From: Aeromicrobium yanjiei | Lineage (GTDB): Bacteria > Actinomycetota > Actinomycetes > Propionibacteriales > Nocardioidaceae | Reading direction: 5' to 3' | Length of the DNA: 64,000 nt | Assembly: GCF_009649075.1 (NCBI RefSeq) | Contig: NZ_CP045737.1 | Coordinates: 3,038,001-3,102,000, forward strand | Shown: positions 39,301 to 49,109 of the stretch, piece after piece | How positions within the stretch are numbered: the stretch's first letter is position 1 | Layout: each line of letters begins with the position of its first letter | Made by a program: the position numbers and the translations under genes | Notes under the pieces: model-generated | What the model was told of the DNA's origin: nothing | The model's database searches: none | What the model saw: the letters and a program-made list of their open reading frames with translations, nothing else

Positions 39301-40185
39301 GCGCTTGAGCGCGCGGGTCTTCTTCTGTCCCTTGCCGGTCGCGATGATCTCGCGCAGCGACTCGGCCTCGGCCTCGAGGTCGAAGTCCTGCAGGCGCTTC
39401 TGGATCGCCATGGCGCCCATGTAGCCCTCGAAGTACTTGCCGAAGCGGTACGTCATCTCGCGGTAGAGCAGCTCATCGCCCTCGAGGTCCTGGACCTTGA
39501 GGCTCTTGAAGCGGCTCCACACCTCGTCGAGGCGGTCGATCTCGCGCTGGGCGCGGTCACGACGCTGCTTGGCCTCACGCTCGGCCGAGTCCTTGACCTT
39601 GCGCTTGGCGTCGGCCTTGGCACCCTCGGCCTCGAGGGCCGCGAGGTCCTCCTCGAGCTTCTGCATGCGCTCGTTGACCTCGTTGTCACGACGGCTCTCG
39701 AGCTGCTTGCGCTCGAGGTCGATCTTGGCCTCGAGGCTCGACAGGTCCTGGTGACGCGCGTCCTCGTCGACCTTGGTGATCATGTACGCCGCGAAGTAGA
39801 TGACCTTCTCGAGGTCCTTCGGGGCGAGGTCGAGCAGGTAGCCGAGCCGGCTCGGGACACCCTTGAAGTACCAGATGTGCGTGACCGGGGCGGCGAGCTC
39901 GATGTGGCCCATGCGCTCACGGCGCACCTTGGAGCGGGTCACCTCGACGCCGCAGCGCTCGCAGATGATGCCCTTGAAGCGCACGCGCTTGTACTTGCCG
40001 CAGTAGCACTCCCAGTCCCGGGTGGGACCGAAGATCTTCTCGCAGAAGAGTCCGTCACGCTCGGGCTTGAGCGTGCGGTAGTTGATCGTCTCGGGCTTCT
40101 TGACCTCGCCGAACGACCATCCGCGGATGTCGTCGGCGGTCGCGAGACCGATCCGGATTTGATCGAAGAAGTTCACGTCAAGCAC
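36364..40185 (-). CDS. rpoC: RNA polymerase beta-prime subunit
   Basis: The 1273 aa catalytic subunit starts [20 protein letters not shown]. It has the N-terminal zinc-binding region ([11 protein letters not shown], then ICERCGVEV), the active-site Mg motif [12 protein letters not shown], the bridge helix/trigger loop region ([20 protein letters not shown]) and the second zinc site ([20 protein letters not shown]). Length and order match actinobacterial RpoC. It lies 71 nt behind rpoB and shares its promoter. Confidence 0.99.
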   Translation of the reverse strand: MLDVNFFDQIRIGLATADDIRGWSFGEVKKPETINYRTLKPERDGLFCEKIFGPTRDWECYCGKYKRVRFKGIICERCGVEVTRSKVRRERMGHIELAAPVTHIWYFKGVPSRLGYLLDLAPKDLEKVIYFAAYMITKVDEDARHQDLSSLEAKIDLERKQLESRRDNEVNERMQKLEEDLAALEAEGAKADAKRKVKDSAEREAKQRRDRAQREIDRLDEVWSRFKSLKVQDLEGDELLYREMTYRFGKYFEGYMGAMAIQKRLQDFDLEAEAESLREIIATGKGQKKTRALKRLKVVSAFLGSNNAPAGMVLDAVPVIPPELRPMVQLDGGRFATSDLNDLYRRVINRNNRLKRLLDLGAPEIIVNNEKRMLQEAVDSLFDNGRRGRPVTGPGNRPLKSISDMLKGKQGRFRQNLLGKRVDYSGRSVIVVGPQLKLHQCGLPKQMALELFKPFVMKRLVDLNHAQNIKSAKRMVERARPVVWDVLEEVITEHPVLLNRAPTLHRLGIQAFEPQLIEGKAIQIHPLVCSAFNADFDGDQMAVHLPLSAEAQAEARVLMLSTNNILKPSDGRPVTMPTQDMIIGLYFLTLERSGHIGEGRAFSSVSEALMAFERHEISLQSHVKIRIDGTIIDTTLGRAIFNQALPDDYPYVNIQVGKKELGVIVNDLAERYSKVDVANALDNLKDTGFHWGTRSGVTVSIEDVVTPPRKQEILATYETQAAKVQTQFDRGLITEDERRQELIEIWTQATAEVSAEMEKGFDEDNPIWMMVHSGARGNMMQVRQIAGMRGLVANPKGEIIPRPIKANFREGLSVVEYFIATHGARKGLADTALRTADSGYLTRRLVDVSQDVIIREEDCGTERGLKQTIATKLDDGRLVAAENVETAAYSRTAATDVTDADGKVLVAAGGELGDVEIAELIAAGVEEIKVRTVLTCEAKAGTCAKCYGRSLATGKLVDIGEAVGTIAAQSIGEPGTQLTMRTFHTGGVAGDDITHGLPRVVELFEARQPKGKAPITESAGRVVIDDSDKTRKLVVTPDDGSDVLEYPVTKRARLLIQDGDHVEVGQMLTHGTPDPQEVLRILGVRRAQEHLVDQVQEVYRSQGVAIHDKHIEIIVRQMLRRVTVIEQGDAQLIPGDLVDRAHFEEENRRVVAEGGTPASGRPVLMGITKASLAVESWLSAASFQETTRVLTDAAIHGKSDSLRGLKENIIIGKLIPAGTGLDRYRNIRVEPTEEARQAAYAVTGYGDYDYGFGSADADSVKLDDFDFTSYDSK

Positions 40186-40256
40186 GTTGTCTTCTTTCCC
40201 TTACTTTCTTGAAATCATGGATGAGGGGATCTGAGCTGCCGCCGCGCGGCAGGGGC

Positions 40257-43200
40257 TCAGACCTCCTCGACCGAGGAGGGCTCGCGGCGGGACAGATCGA
40301 TGCCGAGCTCTTCGGCGGCACGGAAGAGATCCTCTTCCGCATCGCGCATCTCGACAGCAGTTCCGTCGCTCGAGAGCACCTCGACGTTGAGACACAGCGA
40401 CTGCATCTCCTTGACGAGAACCTTGAAGGACTCCGGGATGCCCGGCTCCGGGACGTTCTCGCCCTTGACGATGGCTTCGTAGACCTTGACGCGTCCGAGG
40501 ATGTCGTCGGACTTGATGGTCAGGAGCTCCTGCAGCGCGTACGCCGCTCCGTAGGCCTCGAGGGCCCACACCTCCATCTCACCGAAACGCTGTCCACCGA
40601 ACTGCGCCTTACCACCCAGCGGCTGCTGCGTGATCATCGAGTACGGACCCGTGGAACGTGCGTGGATCTTGTCGTCGACGAGGTGGTGCAGCTTCAGCAG
40701 GTACATGTAGCCGACCGAGACCGGGTCGGGGAAGGGCTCGCCGGTGCGACCGTCGAACAGCTTCGCCTTGCCGTCGCGCTTGACCATGCGCTCGCCGTCG
40801 CGGTTGGGCAGGGTCGAGGCCAGGAGTCCCTGGATCTCGTCCTCGCGGGCACCGTCGAAGACGGGGGTCGCGACGTTGCTGTCCTTCGGCGCACGATCGG
40901 CACCGATGGCACGCAGACGGTCGGCCCACTCGTCCTTCATGTCCGAGATGTCCCAGCCGGTCTTGGCGACCCAGCCGAGGTGCGTCTCGAGCACCTGTCC
41001 GACGTTCATGCGTCCGGGGACACCGAGCGGGTTGAGCACGATGTCGACGGGCGTGCCGTCCTCGAGGAAGGGCATGTCCTCGACCGGGTTGATCTTGGAG
41101 ATGACGCCCTTGTTGCCGTGACGGCCGGCGAGCTTGTCACCGTTGGAGATCTTGCGCTTCTGGGCCACGTAGACGCGGACCAGCTGGTTGACGCCCGGGG
41201 AGAGCTCGTCGCCCTCCGCGGAGTCGAACACCCGCACACCGATGACGGTTCCGGACTCACCGTGCGGCACCTTCAGCGACGTGTCGCGCACCTCGCGCGC
41301 CTTCTCGCCGAAGATCGCACGGAGCAGGCGCTCCTCGGGGGTCAGCTCGGTCTCGCCCTTGGGCGTGACCTTGCCGACGAGCACGTCACCGTTGCCGACC
41401 TCGGCACCGATGCGGATGATGCCGCGCTCGTCGAGATCGGCCAGCATCTCCTCGGAGACGTTGGGGATGTCCCGCGTGATCTCCTCGGGGCCCAGCTTGG
41501 TGTCGCGGGCGTCCACCTCGTGCTCCTCGATGTGGATCGAGGTGAGGAGGTCGTCCTGGACGACACGCTGGCTGAGGATGATCGCGTCCTCGTAGTTGTG
41601 ACCCTGCCAGGGCATGAAGGCGACGAGCAGGTTGGTGCCCAGCGCCATCTCGCCCTCGTCGGTGCAGGGACCGTCGGCCAGCGGCGTGCCGACCTCGACA
41701 CGCTGACCGTGCTTGACCAGCGGGCGCTGGTTGGTGCACGTGCCCTGGTTCGAGCGACGGAACTTGGCCAGACGGTAGGTGAAGTACGAGCCGTCGTCCT
41801 GCATGATCTCGATCGCGTCCGCAGAGACCTCGTTGACGACACCGGCGACCTTGGCCACCGTGACGTCACCGGCGTCGACCGCGGCACGGAACTCCATGCC
41901 GGTGCCGACGAGCGGGGCGTCGTTGCGGATCAGCGGGACGGCCTGACGCTGCATGTTCGCACCCATGAGGGCGCGGTTCGCATCGTCGTGCTCGAGGAAC
42001 GGGATCAGAGCCGTCGCGACCGACACCATCTGGCGGGGCGAGACGTCCATGTAGTCCACGTCGGCGGCGGGGCGCAGCTCGGCCTCGCCACCCTTCTGGC
42101 GGACCAGCACCATGTCATCGACGAACGTGCCGTCCTCGGTGAGGGGCGAGTTCGCCTGGGCGATGATGAATCGGTCCTCATCGGTCGCCGTGAGGTACTC
42201 CACGTCGTCCGTCGCGCGGCCGTCGATGACCTTGCGGTAAGGCGTCTCGACGAAGCCGAACGAGTTGATCCGACCGTAGGACGCGAGCGAGCCGATCAGG
42301 CCGATGTTCGGGCCCTCGGGGGTCTCGATCGGGCACATGCGGCCGTAGTGCGACGGGTGGACGTCACGGACCTCGTAGCCGGCGCGCTCACGTGACAGAC
42401 CACCCGGTCCGAGGGCCGACAGACGACGCTTGTGCGTCAGGCCCGCGAGCGGGTTGTTCTGGTCCATGAACTGCGAGAGCTGCGAGGTTCCGAAGAACTC
42501 CTTCAGCGCCGCGACGACCGGGCGGATGTTGATCAGGGTCTGCGGCGTGATGGCCTCGACGTCCTGGGTCGTCATGCGCTCGCGGACGACACGCTCCATG
42601 CGGGCCAGGCCCGTGCGGAGCTGGTTCTGGATCAGCTCGCCGACCGTGCGCATGCGACGGTTGCCGAAGTGGTCGATGTCGTCGGCCTCGACGATGGTCG
42701 TGCCGGCCGCGGTGGCCAGCTCGGTCTCACCGGCGTGCAGGGCGACGATGTACTTGATCGTCGAGACGATGTCGTCGATCGTCAGCGTCTGCTGGTCGAA
42801 GGCTTCCTCGACGCCGAGCTTCTTGTTGATCTTGTAGCGACCGACCTTGGCCGTGTCGTAGCGCTTGGCGTTGAAGTAGTAGTTGTCCAGCAACGTCTGC
42901 GCGGCCTCGCGGCTCGGCGGTTCGCCCGGACGCAGCTTGCGGTAGATGTCCAGCAGCGCGTCGTCCTGGCCGGTGGTGTTGTCCTTCTCCAGCGTCAGGC
43001 GGATCGACTCGTACTGGCCGAACTCCTCGAGGATCTGCGCCTCGGACCAGCCGAGCGCCTTGAGCAGCACGGTGACGCTCTGCTTGCGCTTGCGGTCCAG
43101 ACGCACGCCGACCATGTCGCGCTTGTCGATCTCGAACTCGAGCCAAGCGCCACGCGAGGGGATGACCTTCGCGGTGTAGATGTCCTTGTCGGACGTCTTG

Positions 43201-43718
43201 TCGGGCGTGCGCTCGAAGTAGACGCCCGGCGAACGGACCAGCTGGGAGACGACGACACGCTCGGTGCCGTTGATGATGAAGGTGCCCTTGTCCGTCATGA
43301 GCGGGAAGTCACCCATGAAGACGGTCTGGCTCTTGATCTCGCCGGTCTCGTTGTTCATGAACTCGGCGGTGACGAACAGCGGCGCGGCGTACGTGACGTC
43401 GCGGTCCTTGCAGTCGTCGACGGAGTACTTCGGCGGCTCGAACCGGTGATCCCGGAACGACAGGCTCATCGTCTCGGAGAAGTCCTCGATCGGGGAGATC
43501 TCCTCAAAGATCTCCTCCAGGCCGGACTTCGTGGAAATATCGGTCCTGCCGGCGGCGAGAGCAGCGTCAACTGACTCGCGCCACTTCTCATCGCCGATCA
43601 GCCAGGCGAAGGCGTCGGTCTGCAGAGCAAGAAGCTCAGGAACCTCGAGAGGTTCGGAGATTTTGGCGAAGGAGATGCGGCGGGGCTGAACAGATGCAGT
43701 GTTGCGCGAGGCGGCCAA
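40257..43718 (-). CDS. rpoB: RNA polymerase beta subunit
   Basis: TTG 43718 is the chosen start: it gives [20 protein letters not shown], as in relatives, and GGAAGGA lies upstream. An ATG further up (43832) would add residues unlike RpoB. The 1153 aa chain has the rifampicin pocket [20 protein letters not shown] and [18 protein letters not shown]; all main resistance positions are wild type except Ala in NNPLA, where many bacteria have Ser. The C-terminal clamp region ([20 protein letters not shown]) is intact. Its promoter is separate from that of rplJL because the Mce operon intervenes. Confidence 0.98.
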   Translation of the reverse strand: MAASRNTASVQPRRISFAKISEPLEVPELLALQTDAFAWLIGDEKWRESVDAALAAGRTDISTKSGLEEIFEEISPIEDFSETMSLSFRDHRFEPPKYSVDDCKDRDVTYAAPLFVTAEFMNNETGEIKSQTVFMGDFPLMTDKGTFIINGTERVVVSQLVRSPGVYFERTPDKTSDKDIYTAKVIPSRGAWLEFEIDKRDMVGVRLDRKRKQSVTVLLKALGWSEAQILEEFGQYESIRLTLEKDNTTGQDDALLDIYRKLRPGEPPSREAAQTLLDNYYFNAKRYDTAKVGRYKINKKLGVEEAFDQQTLTIDDIVSTIKYIVALHAGETELATAAGTTIVEADDIDHFGNRRMRTVGELIQNQLRTGLARMERVVRERMTTQDVEAITPQTLINIRPVVAALKEFFGTSQLSQFMDQNNPLAGLTHKRRLSALGPGGLSRERAGYEVRDVHPSHYGRMCPIETPEGPNIGLIGSLASYGRINSFGFVETPYRKVIDGRATDDVEYLTATDEDRFIIAQANSPLTEDGTFVDDMVLVRQKGGEAELRPAADVDYMDVSPRQMVSVATALIPFLEHDDANRALMGANMQRQAVPLIRNDAPLVGTGMEFRAAVDAGDVTVAKVAGVVNEVSADAIEIMQDDGSYFTYRLAKFRRSNQGTCTNQRPLVKHGQRVEVGTPLADGPCTDEGEMALGTNLLVAFMPWQGHNYEDAIILSQRVVQDDLLTSIHIEEHEVDARDTKLGPEEITRDIPNVSEEMLADLDERGIIRIGAEVGNGDVLVGKVTPKGETELTPEERLLRAIFGEKAREVRDTSLKVPHGESGTVIGVRVFDSAEGDELSPGVNQLVRVYVAQKRKISNGDKLAGRHGNKGVISKINPVEDMPFLEDGTPVDIVLNPLGVPGRMNVGQVLETHLGWVAKTGWDISDMKDEWADRLRAIGADRAPKDSNVATPVFDGAREDEIQGLLASTLPNRDGERMVKRDGKAKLFDGRTGEPFPDPVSVGYMYLLKLHHLVDDKIHARSTGPYSMITQQPLGGKAQFGGQRFGEMEVWALEAYGAAYALQELLTIKSDDILGRVKVYEAIVKGENVPEPGIPESFKVLVKEMQSLCLNVEVLSSDGTAVEMRDAEEDLFRAAEELGIDLSRREPSSVEEV

Positions 43719-43849
43719 GAGGGGTCCTTCCAAGGGCTCGCAGGCGGGTGGCTCGGAGATGTTCCGCGCGCACGCCAAACGACCCCGGTCAAGGGGCGCC
43801 TTTCCATCACGGTCAGGAGATGGGCAGGGCAAGGCGAGCGCGAAAGTTC

Positions 43850-43878
43850 AGTGTAACGCGCAAGCCACGCCGAGGCAA
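43850..43878 (-). promoter_or_regulatory. rpoB: Promoter of rpoBC
   Basis: Minus-strand -35 TTGCCT (43873-43878), 17 bp, -10 TACACT (43850-43855). It gives a leader of about 125 nt before the TTG start of rpoB and lies 35 bp beyond the stop of the last Mce-associated gene. Confidence 0.65.
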
Positions 43879-43914
43879 GGCCGGGCCTTGACAATCGGCT
43901 CCCGGTCAGGGAGG

Positions 43915-44748
43915 CTATTTGCCTTTTTCGTCAGTCTGGGGATTTTCCCCCGGCAATGACGGCGAATTTGACAACGTGACGATGTCGCCCACCAGCCATC
44001 CGTCGGATCCCTTGACCATCGAGACCTTGATGCGGTTGGGGAACACGGTCGTCTCGTCCGATCCGCCGACGAGACGGACCATGTCGACGAAGATCAGCAC
44101 GTCGGCCTTGGTGGTCGAGCACTCCTCGCCGCAGTCGATCGGGGCCGCACTGCGCGTGACAGCCTTGACCTGCACCTTGTTCTGCGGCGCGATCTCGTCG
44201 AGGACCGGACCGATCTCGCCGAACTTCTTGGCGAACGTCGGAGTCATGAGCGCCTGGCTGTCACTGACGTACTGGTCGAGCTGGTCGAACCGGTAGGAGA
44301 AGATCGACTCCGCCGCGGTGGCGGCCGCCGAGGTCGCCTCGCCCTGGGCCTTCTCGACGCCGCTGCCGTCGTCCCGGAAGTCCGAGAACCCGCGGACCGC
44401 GAGCAGCACGCCGAGCACCAGCACCGCGGCGGTGGCCAGCACCGCGGGCACCAGCCAGCGCAGATCGGCGCGGCTCGGGCCCGACCGTTCACGCCCGTCG
44501 GCGGTCGCGGACGCGGGCTGGGAGGCGGGCACAGTCTTCTTGACAGGTGCCGCCTTCTTGGCCGGCGCCGCCTTCTTGGCCGGCGCCGACGTGGTGGCGA
44601 CTGCGGTCTTCTTCGGCGGTGCCGACTTCTTCAGCGGCGCCTTCTTGGCGGACGTCCGCCGGGGCGCGGGCTGCTTCGGGGTCAGTGCCGCCGGGGCGCT
44701 CTCGCCCGCGATCCGCCGGCGCCGCACGGGACCTGTCGGCTCGCTCAT
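43915..44748 (-). CDS. Mce-associated membrane protein with histone-like cytosolic tail
   Basis: The 277 aa protein has an ~95-residue N-terminal cytosolic segment with six KK doublets separated by Ala/Pro (SAKKAPLKKSAPPKKTA and so on). One transmembrane helix follows at ~97-118 (WLVPAVLATAAVLVLGVLLA), then a periplasmic NTF2-like domain ending YPSLPGENPQ-like (SNSPSLPGENPQTDEKGK). Mce-associated (Mas) proteins stabilise Mce complexes in mycobacteria. The basic tail recalls H1-like sequences and is unusual for this role. Its ATG overlaps the preceding gene by 4 nt. Last gene of the Mce operon. Confidence 0.8.
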   Translation of the reverse strand: MSEPTGPVRRRRIAGESAPAALTPKQPAPRRTSAKKAPLKKSAPPKKTAVATTSAPAKKAAPAKKAAPVKKTVPASQPASATADGRERSGPSRADLRWLVPAVLATAAVLVLGVLLAVRGFSDFRDDGSGVEKAQGEATSAAATAAESIFSYRFDQLDQYVSDSQALMTPTFAKKFGEIGPVLDEIAPQNKVQVKAVTRSAAPIDCGEECSTTKADVLIFVDMVRLVGGSDETTVFPNRIKVSMVKGSDGWLVGDIVTLSNSPSLPGENPQTDEKGK

Positions 44749-45308
44749 CGGCCCCCGCTCCCCGGGGTCGGCGCCGCGTCAGGAGCGGCACCCGCCTGCG
44801 ACTCGACGGTGCCGACGCTCTCGAACCGCGACACGAGCCACTCTCCCTTGGTCTTGCTGAACGCGATCTTCCAGCGGAACTCGCGCGGCGCGGTCACGGC
44901 CGCCTTGTCGCTGGAGATCGCGGCGTCGAACGCGACGATGACGTCGGCGGAGTCGTCGTCGATGCTCTCCACGCCGATGCCGATGATCTTGGCGTCACCG
45001 CTCTTGAGCGTGACCTTGTTGTTCTCGAGCACCTGCTCGGTGGCCTTCGAGTTCTCGAGGAACTCGCGGTAGTAGGCCGGGGTCAGCAGGGTCTTGATGC
45101 GCGCCCGGTAGTCCTCGGGCTCGTCGAAGTCGAAGGTGTTCATCGCGACGGCGAAGTCGCTCGCCCGTGACGTGACCTTCTCGCGGTCGCCGGACTCGTC
45201 GCTGCCGAAGCTCGGCAGGACGACACCCACGACGGCCAGCAGCACGCCCAAGGAGGCGAGTGCTGCCAGGACGCGGATCGTTCGACGGCGGCCGGACCAC
45301 GCGGTCAC
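44745..45308 (-). CDS. Mce-associated membrane protein
   Basis: The 187 aa product begins with basic MTAWSGRRRTIRVLA, then one transmembrane helix (ALASLGVLLAVVGVVLPSF) and a periplasmic NTF2-like domain (YRARIKTLLTPAYYREFLEN; FRWKIAFSKTKGEWLVSRFE). GTG 45308 is chosen because it forms a GTGA overlap with the mceF stop; an upstream ATG at 45338 would overlap mceF by 34 nt. It is paralogous in layout to the next gene and is probably an accessory subunit of the same importer. Confidence 0.78.
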   Translation of the reverse strand: MTAWSGRRRTIRVLAALASLGVLLAVVGVVLPSFGSDESGDREKVTSRASDFAVAMNTFDFDEPEDYRARIKTLLTPAYYREFLENSKATEQVLENNKVTLKSGDAKIIGIGVESIDDDSADVIVAFDAAISSDKAAVTAPREFRWKIAFSKTKGEWLVSRFESVGTVESQAGAAPDAAPTPGSGGR

Positions 45309-46522
45309 TGGGCCGGATCGAGCAGAAGCCACTTCCACGAGTCCTTTCCGTCTGCCGCCAGCGCCGACCCGGCTGCGGCGGACCGCTTCAGCACCGTCTT
45401 GGACGCCTGCCGCGCGATCTTGTTGTCCTTGACCTTACAGTCCACGTCGGTGTCGAACTGCGCATCGCTGATCGTCGCCTCGGGGCGCCGCTCGCGGTAG
45501 CCCGAACCCCCGCCCTGCTGGGCGAACGTGCAGGTGGCCGTGGTGTCGGTCAGCACGAGACCGAAGGCTGCATTCCACTCCCCCGTCTCCTTGCCGTTCT
45601 CGCGGGCCGGCTTGAGGGCCGTGAACGTCCCCTCCAGGAGGTACGGATAGAGGACGAACACCGCCTGCACCCCGCTCACGTTCTCCTTGAGCGGCTTGCC
45701 GGCCGTCACGAGGTCACGCACCGCGCTGCTCAGGTCGGTCGAGTTCTCGTCGACGACCTTGCGCAGGGTCTTGGCGCTCGCGCTGCCCTCGTCGAGCAGG
45801 CGGCGCAGGTCCGGGTCGGCCTCGACGAGGGTGTCCGACAGCAGGGCGAGATTGCTCGAGAACGTCGCGAGCTCGCCGCGCTTGTCGATCTGCGTCTGCA
45901 GGACCGTGTCGGAGTCACGGATGAGCTTGCGGGTCACGTCGAAGTTGTCGTCGGCGGTCCGGATGAACTCCGAGGACGTGTCGAGGATCGTCGCGAGGTC
46001 GTCGCCGGTGCCCTCGAACGCCTGACCCAGCTCGTCGACGACCGTGCGCAGGCTGTCGGTGTTGACCGAGGTGACGAGGTCGTTGACATCGACCAGCAGG
46101 GTCGTGGTGTCGATCGGGATGCGGGTGTCGCGCTCGGGGATGCTGCTGCCCTTGGCGAGGTAGGGGCCCTTGTTGGTGCGGGGCTGCAGATCGACGTACT
46201 GCTCGCCGATCGCGGACTTGTTGGCGACGACCGCCATCACGTCCCGCGGGATGCTCGGCGCACTGTTCTCGATGTCGAGCGTCGCCTGGACCCCGCCCTT
46301 GTTGAACTGGAGCCGGTCGACCTCGCCGACCGTGATGCCGCGGTAGGTCACCTGCGCCCCCGCGAAGATGCCTCCGGAGTCGGCGAACTGCACCGTGACG
46401 GGGAAGCTGCGATCGACCACCATCCGGTCGAGCTGGGCATAGCGCCCGCCGACGAACGCCCCGCCGATCACCGTCACGATCGCGAAGATGACGAGCTGGA
46501 TCTTGGTCAGCCTGGTGATCAT
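45305..46522 (-). CDS. mceF: Mce-family lipid-binding protein MceF
   Basis: The 405 aa protein starts MITRLTKIQLVIFAIVTVIG: an N-terminal membrane helix, then an MCE domain at ~37-115 (FPVTVQFADSGGIFAGAQVT; RDVMAVVANKSAIGEQYVDL). A long helical region follows that would form the tunnel or needle, and the C-terminus has two cysteines (TATCTFAQQ; DVDCKVKDN). Being last of six, with this start, fits MceF. It overlaps mceE by 4 nt. Confidence 0.9.
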   Translation of the reverse strand: MITRLTKIQLVIFAIVTVIGGAFVGGRYAQLDRMVVDRSFPVTVQFADSGGIFAGAQVTYRGITVGEVDRLQFNKGGVQATLDIENSAPSIPRDVMAVVANKSAIGEQYVDLQPRTNKGPYLAKGSSIPERDTRIPIDTTTLLVDVNDLVTSVNTDSLRTVVDELGQAFEGTGDDLATILDTSSEFIRTADDNFDVTRKLIRDSDTVLQTQIDKRGELATFSSNLALLSDTLVEADPDLRRLLDEGSASAKTLRKVVDENSTDLSSAVRDLVTAGKPLKENVSGVQAVFVLYPYLLEGTFTALKPARENGKETGEWNAAFGLVLTDTTATCTFAQQGGGSGYRERRPEATISDAQFDTDVDCKVKDNKIARQASKTVLKRSAAAGSALAADGKDSWKWLLLDPAQ

Positions 46523-47937
46523 GGGGCCACCGCCGTCTGCAGGAGGAGTCGCTCGACGTCGGAGGACGCGGTGTCGGCCACCGGCGCCCGGCACGATCCG
46601 AACAGCCCGCACAGCAGGCCCTTGGACGTCGGCTTGGTGGGCTTGGGGGTGGCGGGAGCAGGTGTGGACGGGCTGCCGGAGCCCTTGCCCGAACCGCCCG
46701 AGCCCGTGCCGGGACCCGTGTCCGAGTCCTTGTCGGCGGAGCCGGAGCCCTTGCCGCCGGTGAGCAGGCCCGACAGCAGGTCGGCCAGGTCCCCCGTGCC
46801 CAGCGGATCCTCCGAAGCCGGGGTGTCGCCCGGCTCCGTGGCGTCCGCGGGAGCCTTCGGTGCGTCCGTCAGCTCGCCGAGATCGAGCCCCAGCAGGTTG
46901 GTGAGCTGATCGGCGTTGAGATCCAGGCTCAGCGAGAGGTTGGCGAAGTCACCGAAGCACGCCCCCTCCTTGACCGTCGGCGAGTCCTGGCAGCGCCCGG
47001 TCGCCGCGGCGACCGAGTTGCCGACGAAGCCGTCGGTGAACGGATAGGTCAGCAGTGCACGGGTGCCCGAGGCGAGATCGTCGCCCGCCTTCGCGAGGTT
47101 CTCCAGCGTGGGAGCGAGCGCCTTCAGATCGGCCACGGTGTCGTCCTTCGAGCGCGCGATGACGTCTGTCGCGACGTTGCTCAGCTTGTCGAGCGACTGC
47201 AGCAGGCCGACCAGGTCGTCACGCTGCTGGTTGACGACCTTGAGCGCGGCGGGCAGCTCGTCGAGCGCGCCCGTGATCGCTGACCTCTGCTTCTGGGTCG
47301 CCTTCGCGAGGCGGTCGACCTTCTCCAGGGAGGTCAGCAGCGCCTCCTTGTTCTCGTCGAGCTGCGTGATGAACGACGACGTGGACGAGATGAGCTCGCG
47401 CACCTCGGGCTCATTGCCCCCGAGCGCGTTGTTGAGCTCCTTGATGATCGTGTTGGTCTTCTCCAGGCCTCCGCCGTTGAAGAGCAGGGACGCGGCGCCC
47501 AGCACCTCCTCGATCTCCGGATTGCGGCCGGCCCGGTCAAGGGGGATCGTGTCGCCGTTGCCGAGCGAGCCGAAACCGCCGGTGGGCGGGGGCGCGAGCG
47601 AGACGAACTTCTCGCCGAGCAGGCTGGTCTGGCGGATCGTGGCGACCGCGTTGTCGGGGAGCTTGGCGTCGCGGTTGACCTTGACCGTCACGACCGCGGT
47701 CCACCCCTGCAAGGTGACGTCGGTGACCTTGCCGACCGCGATGTCGTCGACCCGCACCGCGCTCTGGGGCACCAGGTCCAGGACGTCGCGGAACTGGATC
47801 TTGACCGTGTAGGGCTCGCTGCCCAGATCGGCACCGCCGGGCAGGGGCAGCTTGTAGGGGGAGAAGCCGCAGCCGCTGAGCAGCAGCGCCGAGACCGCCG
47901 CGAGGATCGGCAGGCGCAGGTGACGTCGGCGGCTCAT
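46519..47937 (-). CDS. mceE: Mce-family lipoprotein MceE
   Basis: The 472 aa protein starts MSRRRHLRLPILAAVSALLL followed by SGCG: a lipoprotein signal with C23, the standard feature of the fifth Mce protein (LprK/MceE). The MCE domain (~42-120) contains QFRDVLDLVPQSAVRVDDIA and RQTSLLGEKFVSLAPPPTGG. After the helical region there is a low-complexity Gly/Ser/Lys/Asp segment (~400-440) and a Cys pair (GLLCGLFGSCRAP). It overlaps mceD and mceF by 4 nt each. Confidence 0.92.
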   Translation of the reverse strand: MSRRRHLRLPILAAVSALLLSGCGFSPYKLPLPGGADLGSEPYTVKIQFRDVLDLVPQSAVRVDDIAVGKVTDVTLQGWTAVVTVKVNRDAKLPDNAVATIRQTSLLGEKFVSLAPPPTGGFGSLGNGDTIPLDRAGRNPEIEEVLGAASLLFNGGGLEKTNTIIKELNNALGGNEPEVRELISSTSSFITQLDENKEALLTSLEKVDRLAKATQKQRSAITGALDELPAALKVVNQQRDDLVGLLQSLDKLSNVATDVIARSKDDTVADLKALAPTLENLAKAGDDLASGTRALLTYPFTDGFVGNSVAAATGRCQDSPTVKEGACFGDFANLSLSLDLNADQLTNLLGLDLGELTDAPKAPADATEPGDTPASEDPLGTGDLADLLSGLLTGGKGSGSADKDSDTGPGTGSGGSGKGSGSPSTPAPATPKPTKPTSKGLLCGLFGSCRAPVADTASSDVERLLLQTAVAP

Positions 47938-49109
47938 CGCTTGCCTCCCAGGACGCCGGCGAGGGAGTCGTAGACCGGATCGTCGAAGGTCGCGGCCGGC
48001 GCCGGTGCGACGCTCGTCCGGGGCAGGGTCGTGTCCGGCTTCAACCTGTCCAGGACGTCGGTCAGCCCCGTGCACAGACCCTTGTCGTCGATGGTCTCCC
48101 CCAGCAGGTTGCACACCAGGCTCGCGGGGTTGTCGAGGGCGCTGAAGACGATCTCGGGGAGGTCGGCGCGGGTGTCGAGCGTGCCGGAGGTGCCGTTGTA
48201 GGCGAGGGCCACGTTGCTCAGCGCGGTCGGGGCGTTCACCGTGATCTCCTCGAGGTCGTCCTTGTGCTTGGCGAGCAGCTTGGCGAGGGAGGCGATGTTG
48301 TCGACGTTGCCCCGCAGCGCCGAGCGGTTCTCCTTGACCAGGGAGTTGACGTCGACCAAGGCCTTGCTCAGCGCCTCGAGCGTCGCGGCGAGATCGTCGC
48401 GTTCACCGGCCAGGACCTCCGAGACGCGGGCGGTGCTGTCGTTGAACGAGCGGACCGCGGAGTCGTTGGTCTTCAGCAGGCTGACGAACTCCTCGACCTC
48501 GCGCAGGCTGCCGAACAGCTCGTCCTTGTTGTTGGACAGGGTCGAGCTGAGCTTGCCGAAGTTCCTGATCGTCTCGTTGACCTGCGCACCCTGGCCCTCG
48601 AACTGCTCGGCCGTGCTGTCCAGCAGCGTGCTGAGCGAGCCCTCCTTGTTGGCGCCCTTGGGGCCGAGCGCGACCGAGAGGTCGTCGAGCGACTTGTAGA
48701 TCGCATCGAGCTCGATCGGCACTGCAGTGCGGTCCACCGGCAGGAAGGCCTTGTCGCGCAGCGCCGCCCCGCCCGTGTAGGCGGGCGTGAGCTGGACGAA
48801 GCGGTCGCCCACGATGGACGGCGACACGACGACGGCCTTGACGTCGGCGGGCAGCTTCTGCTTGCCGTCGTACGCGATCTTGACGCGCACGACGTCCCCT
48901 CGCGGGGTCAGGCTCTCGACCTCGCCGACAGGGACACCGAGGATCTTGACGTCGGATCCCTTGTAGAGGGAGTTGGTCTGCTGGAAGTCCACGGTCAGGT
49001 AGCGCTTGCCGTCGCCCTTGTTGAGGAAGAGCAGCAGCGCAGCGACCAGCAGCAGCACGACCGCGCCGACCAGCAGCCTGGAGAGTCCCGCGAGACGTTG
49101 GGCGATCAT
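47934..49109 (-). CDS. mceD: Mce-family lipid-binding protein MceD
   Basis: The 391 aa product has a membrane anchor (LLVGAVVLLLVAALLLFL), an MCE domain at ~38-115 (LTVDFQQTNSLYKGSDVKIL; SPSIVGDRFVQLTPAYTGGA) and an extended helical C-terminal part. It is one of six non-identical subunits expected to form a hetero-hexameric periplasmic channel that delivers lipid to the YrbE permeases. Overlaps mceC and mceE by 4 nt. Confidence 0.9.
   Translation of the reverse strand: MIAQRLAGLSRLLVGAVVLLLVAALLLFLNKGDGKRYLTVDFQQTNSLYKGSDVKILGVPVGEVESLTPRGDVVRVKIAYDGKQKLPADVKAVVVSPSIVGDRFVQLTPAYTGGAALRDKAFLPVDRTAVPIELDAIYKSLDDLSVALGPKGANKEGSLSTLLDSTAEQFEGQGAQVNETIRNFGKLSSTLSNNKDELFGSLREVEEFVSLLKTNDSAVRSFNDSTARVSEVLAGERDDLAATLEALSKALVDVNSLVKENRSALRGNVDNIASLAKLLAKHKDDLEEITVNAPTALSNVALAYNGTSGTLDTRADLPEIVFSALDNPASLVCNLLGETIDDKGLCTGLTDVLDRLKPDTTLPRTSVAPAPAATFDDPVYDSLAGVLGGKR

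Noticed and set aside
36334..40212. A 1292-codon open frame on the plus strand
   Set aside because: It is the antisense shadow of rpoC. GC-rich third positions keep the complementary frame open; the translation is Leu/Val/Asp/Arg-rich with no domain, and rpoC on the other strand is certain.
43719..43832. ATG start of rpoB at 43832
   Set aside because: The added 38 residues are unlike RpoB and would begin inside the leader close to the promoter. TTG 43718 has GGAAGGA and a family-like N-terminus.
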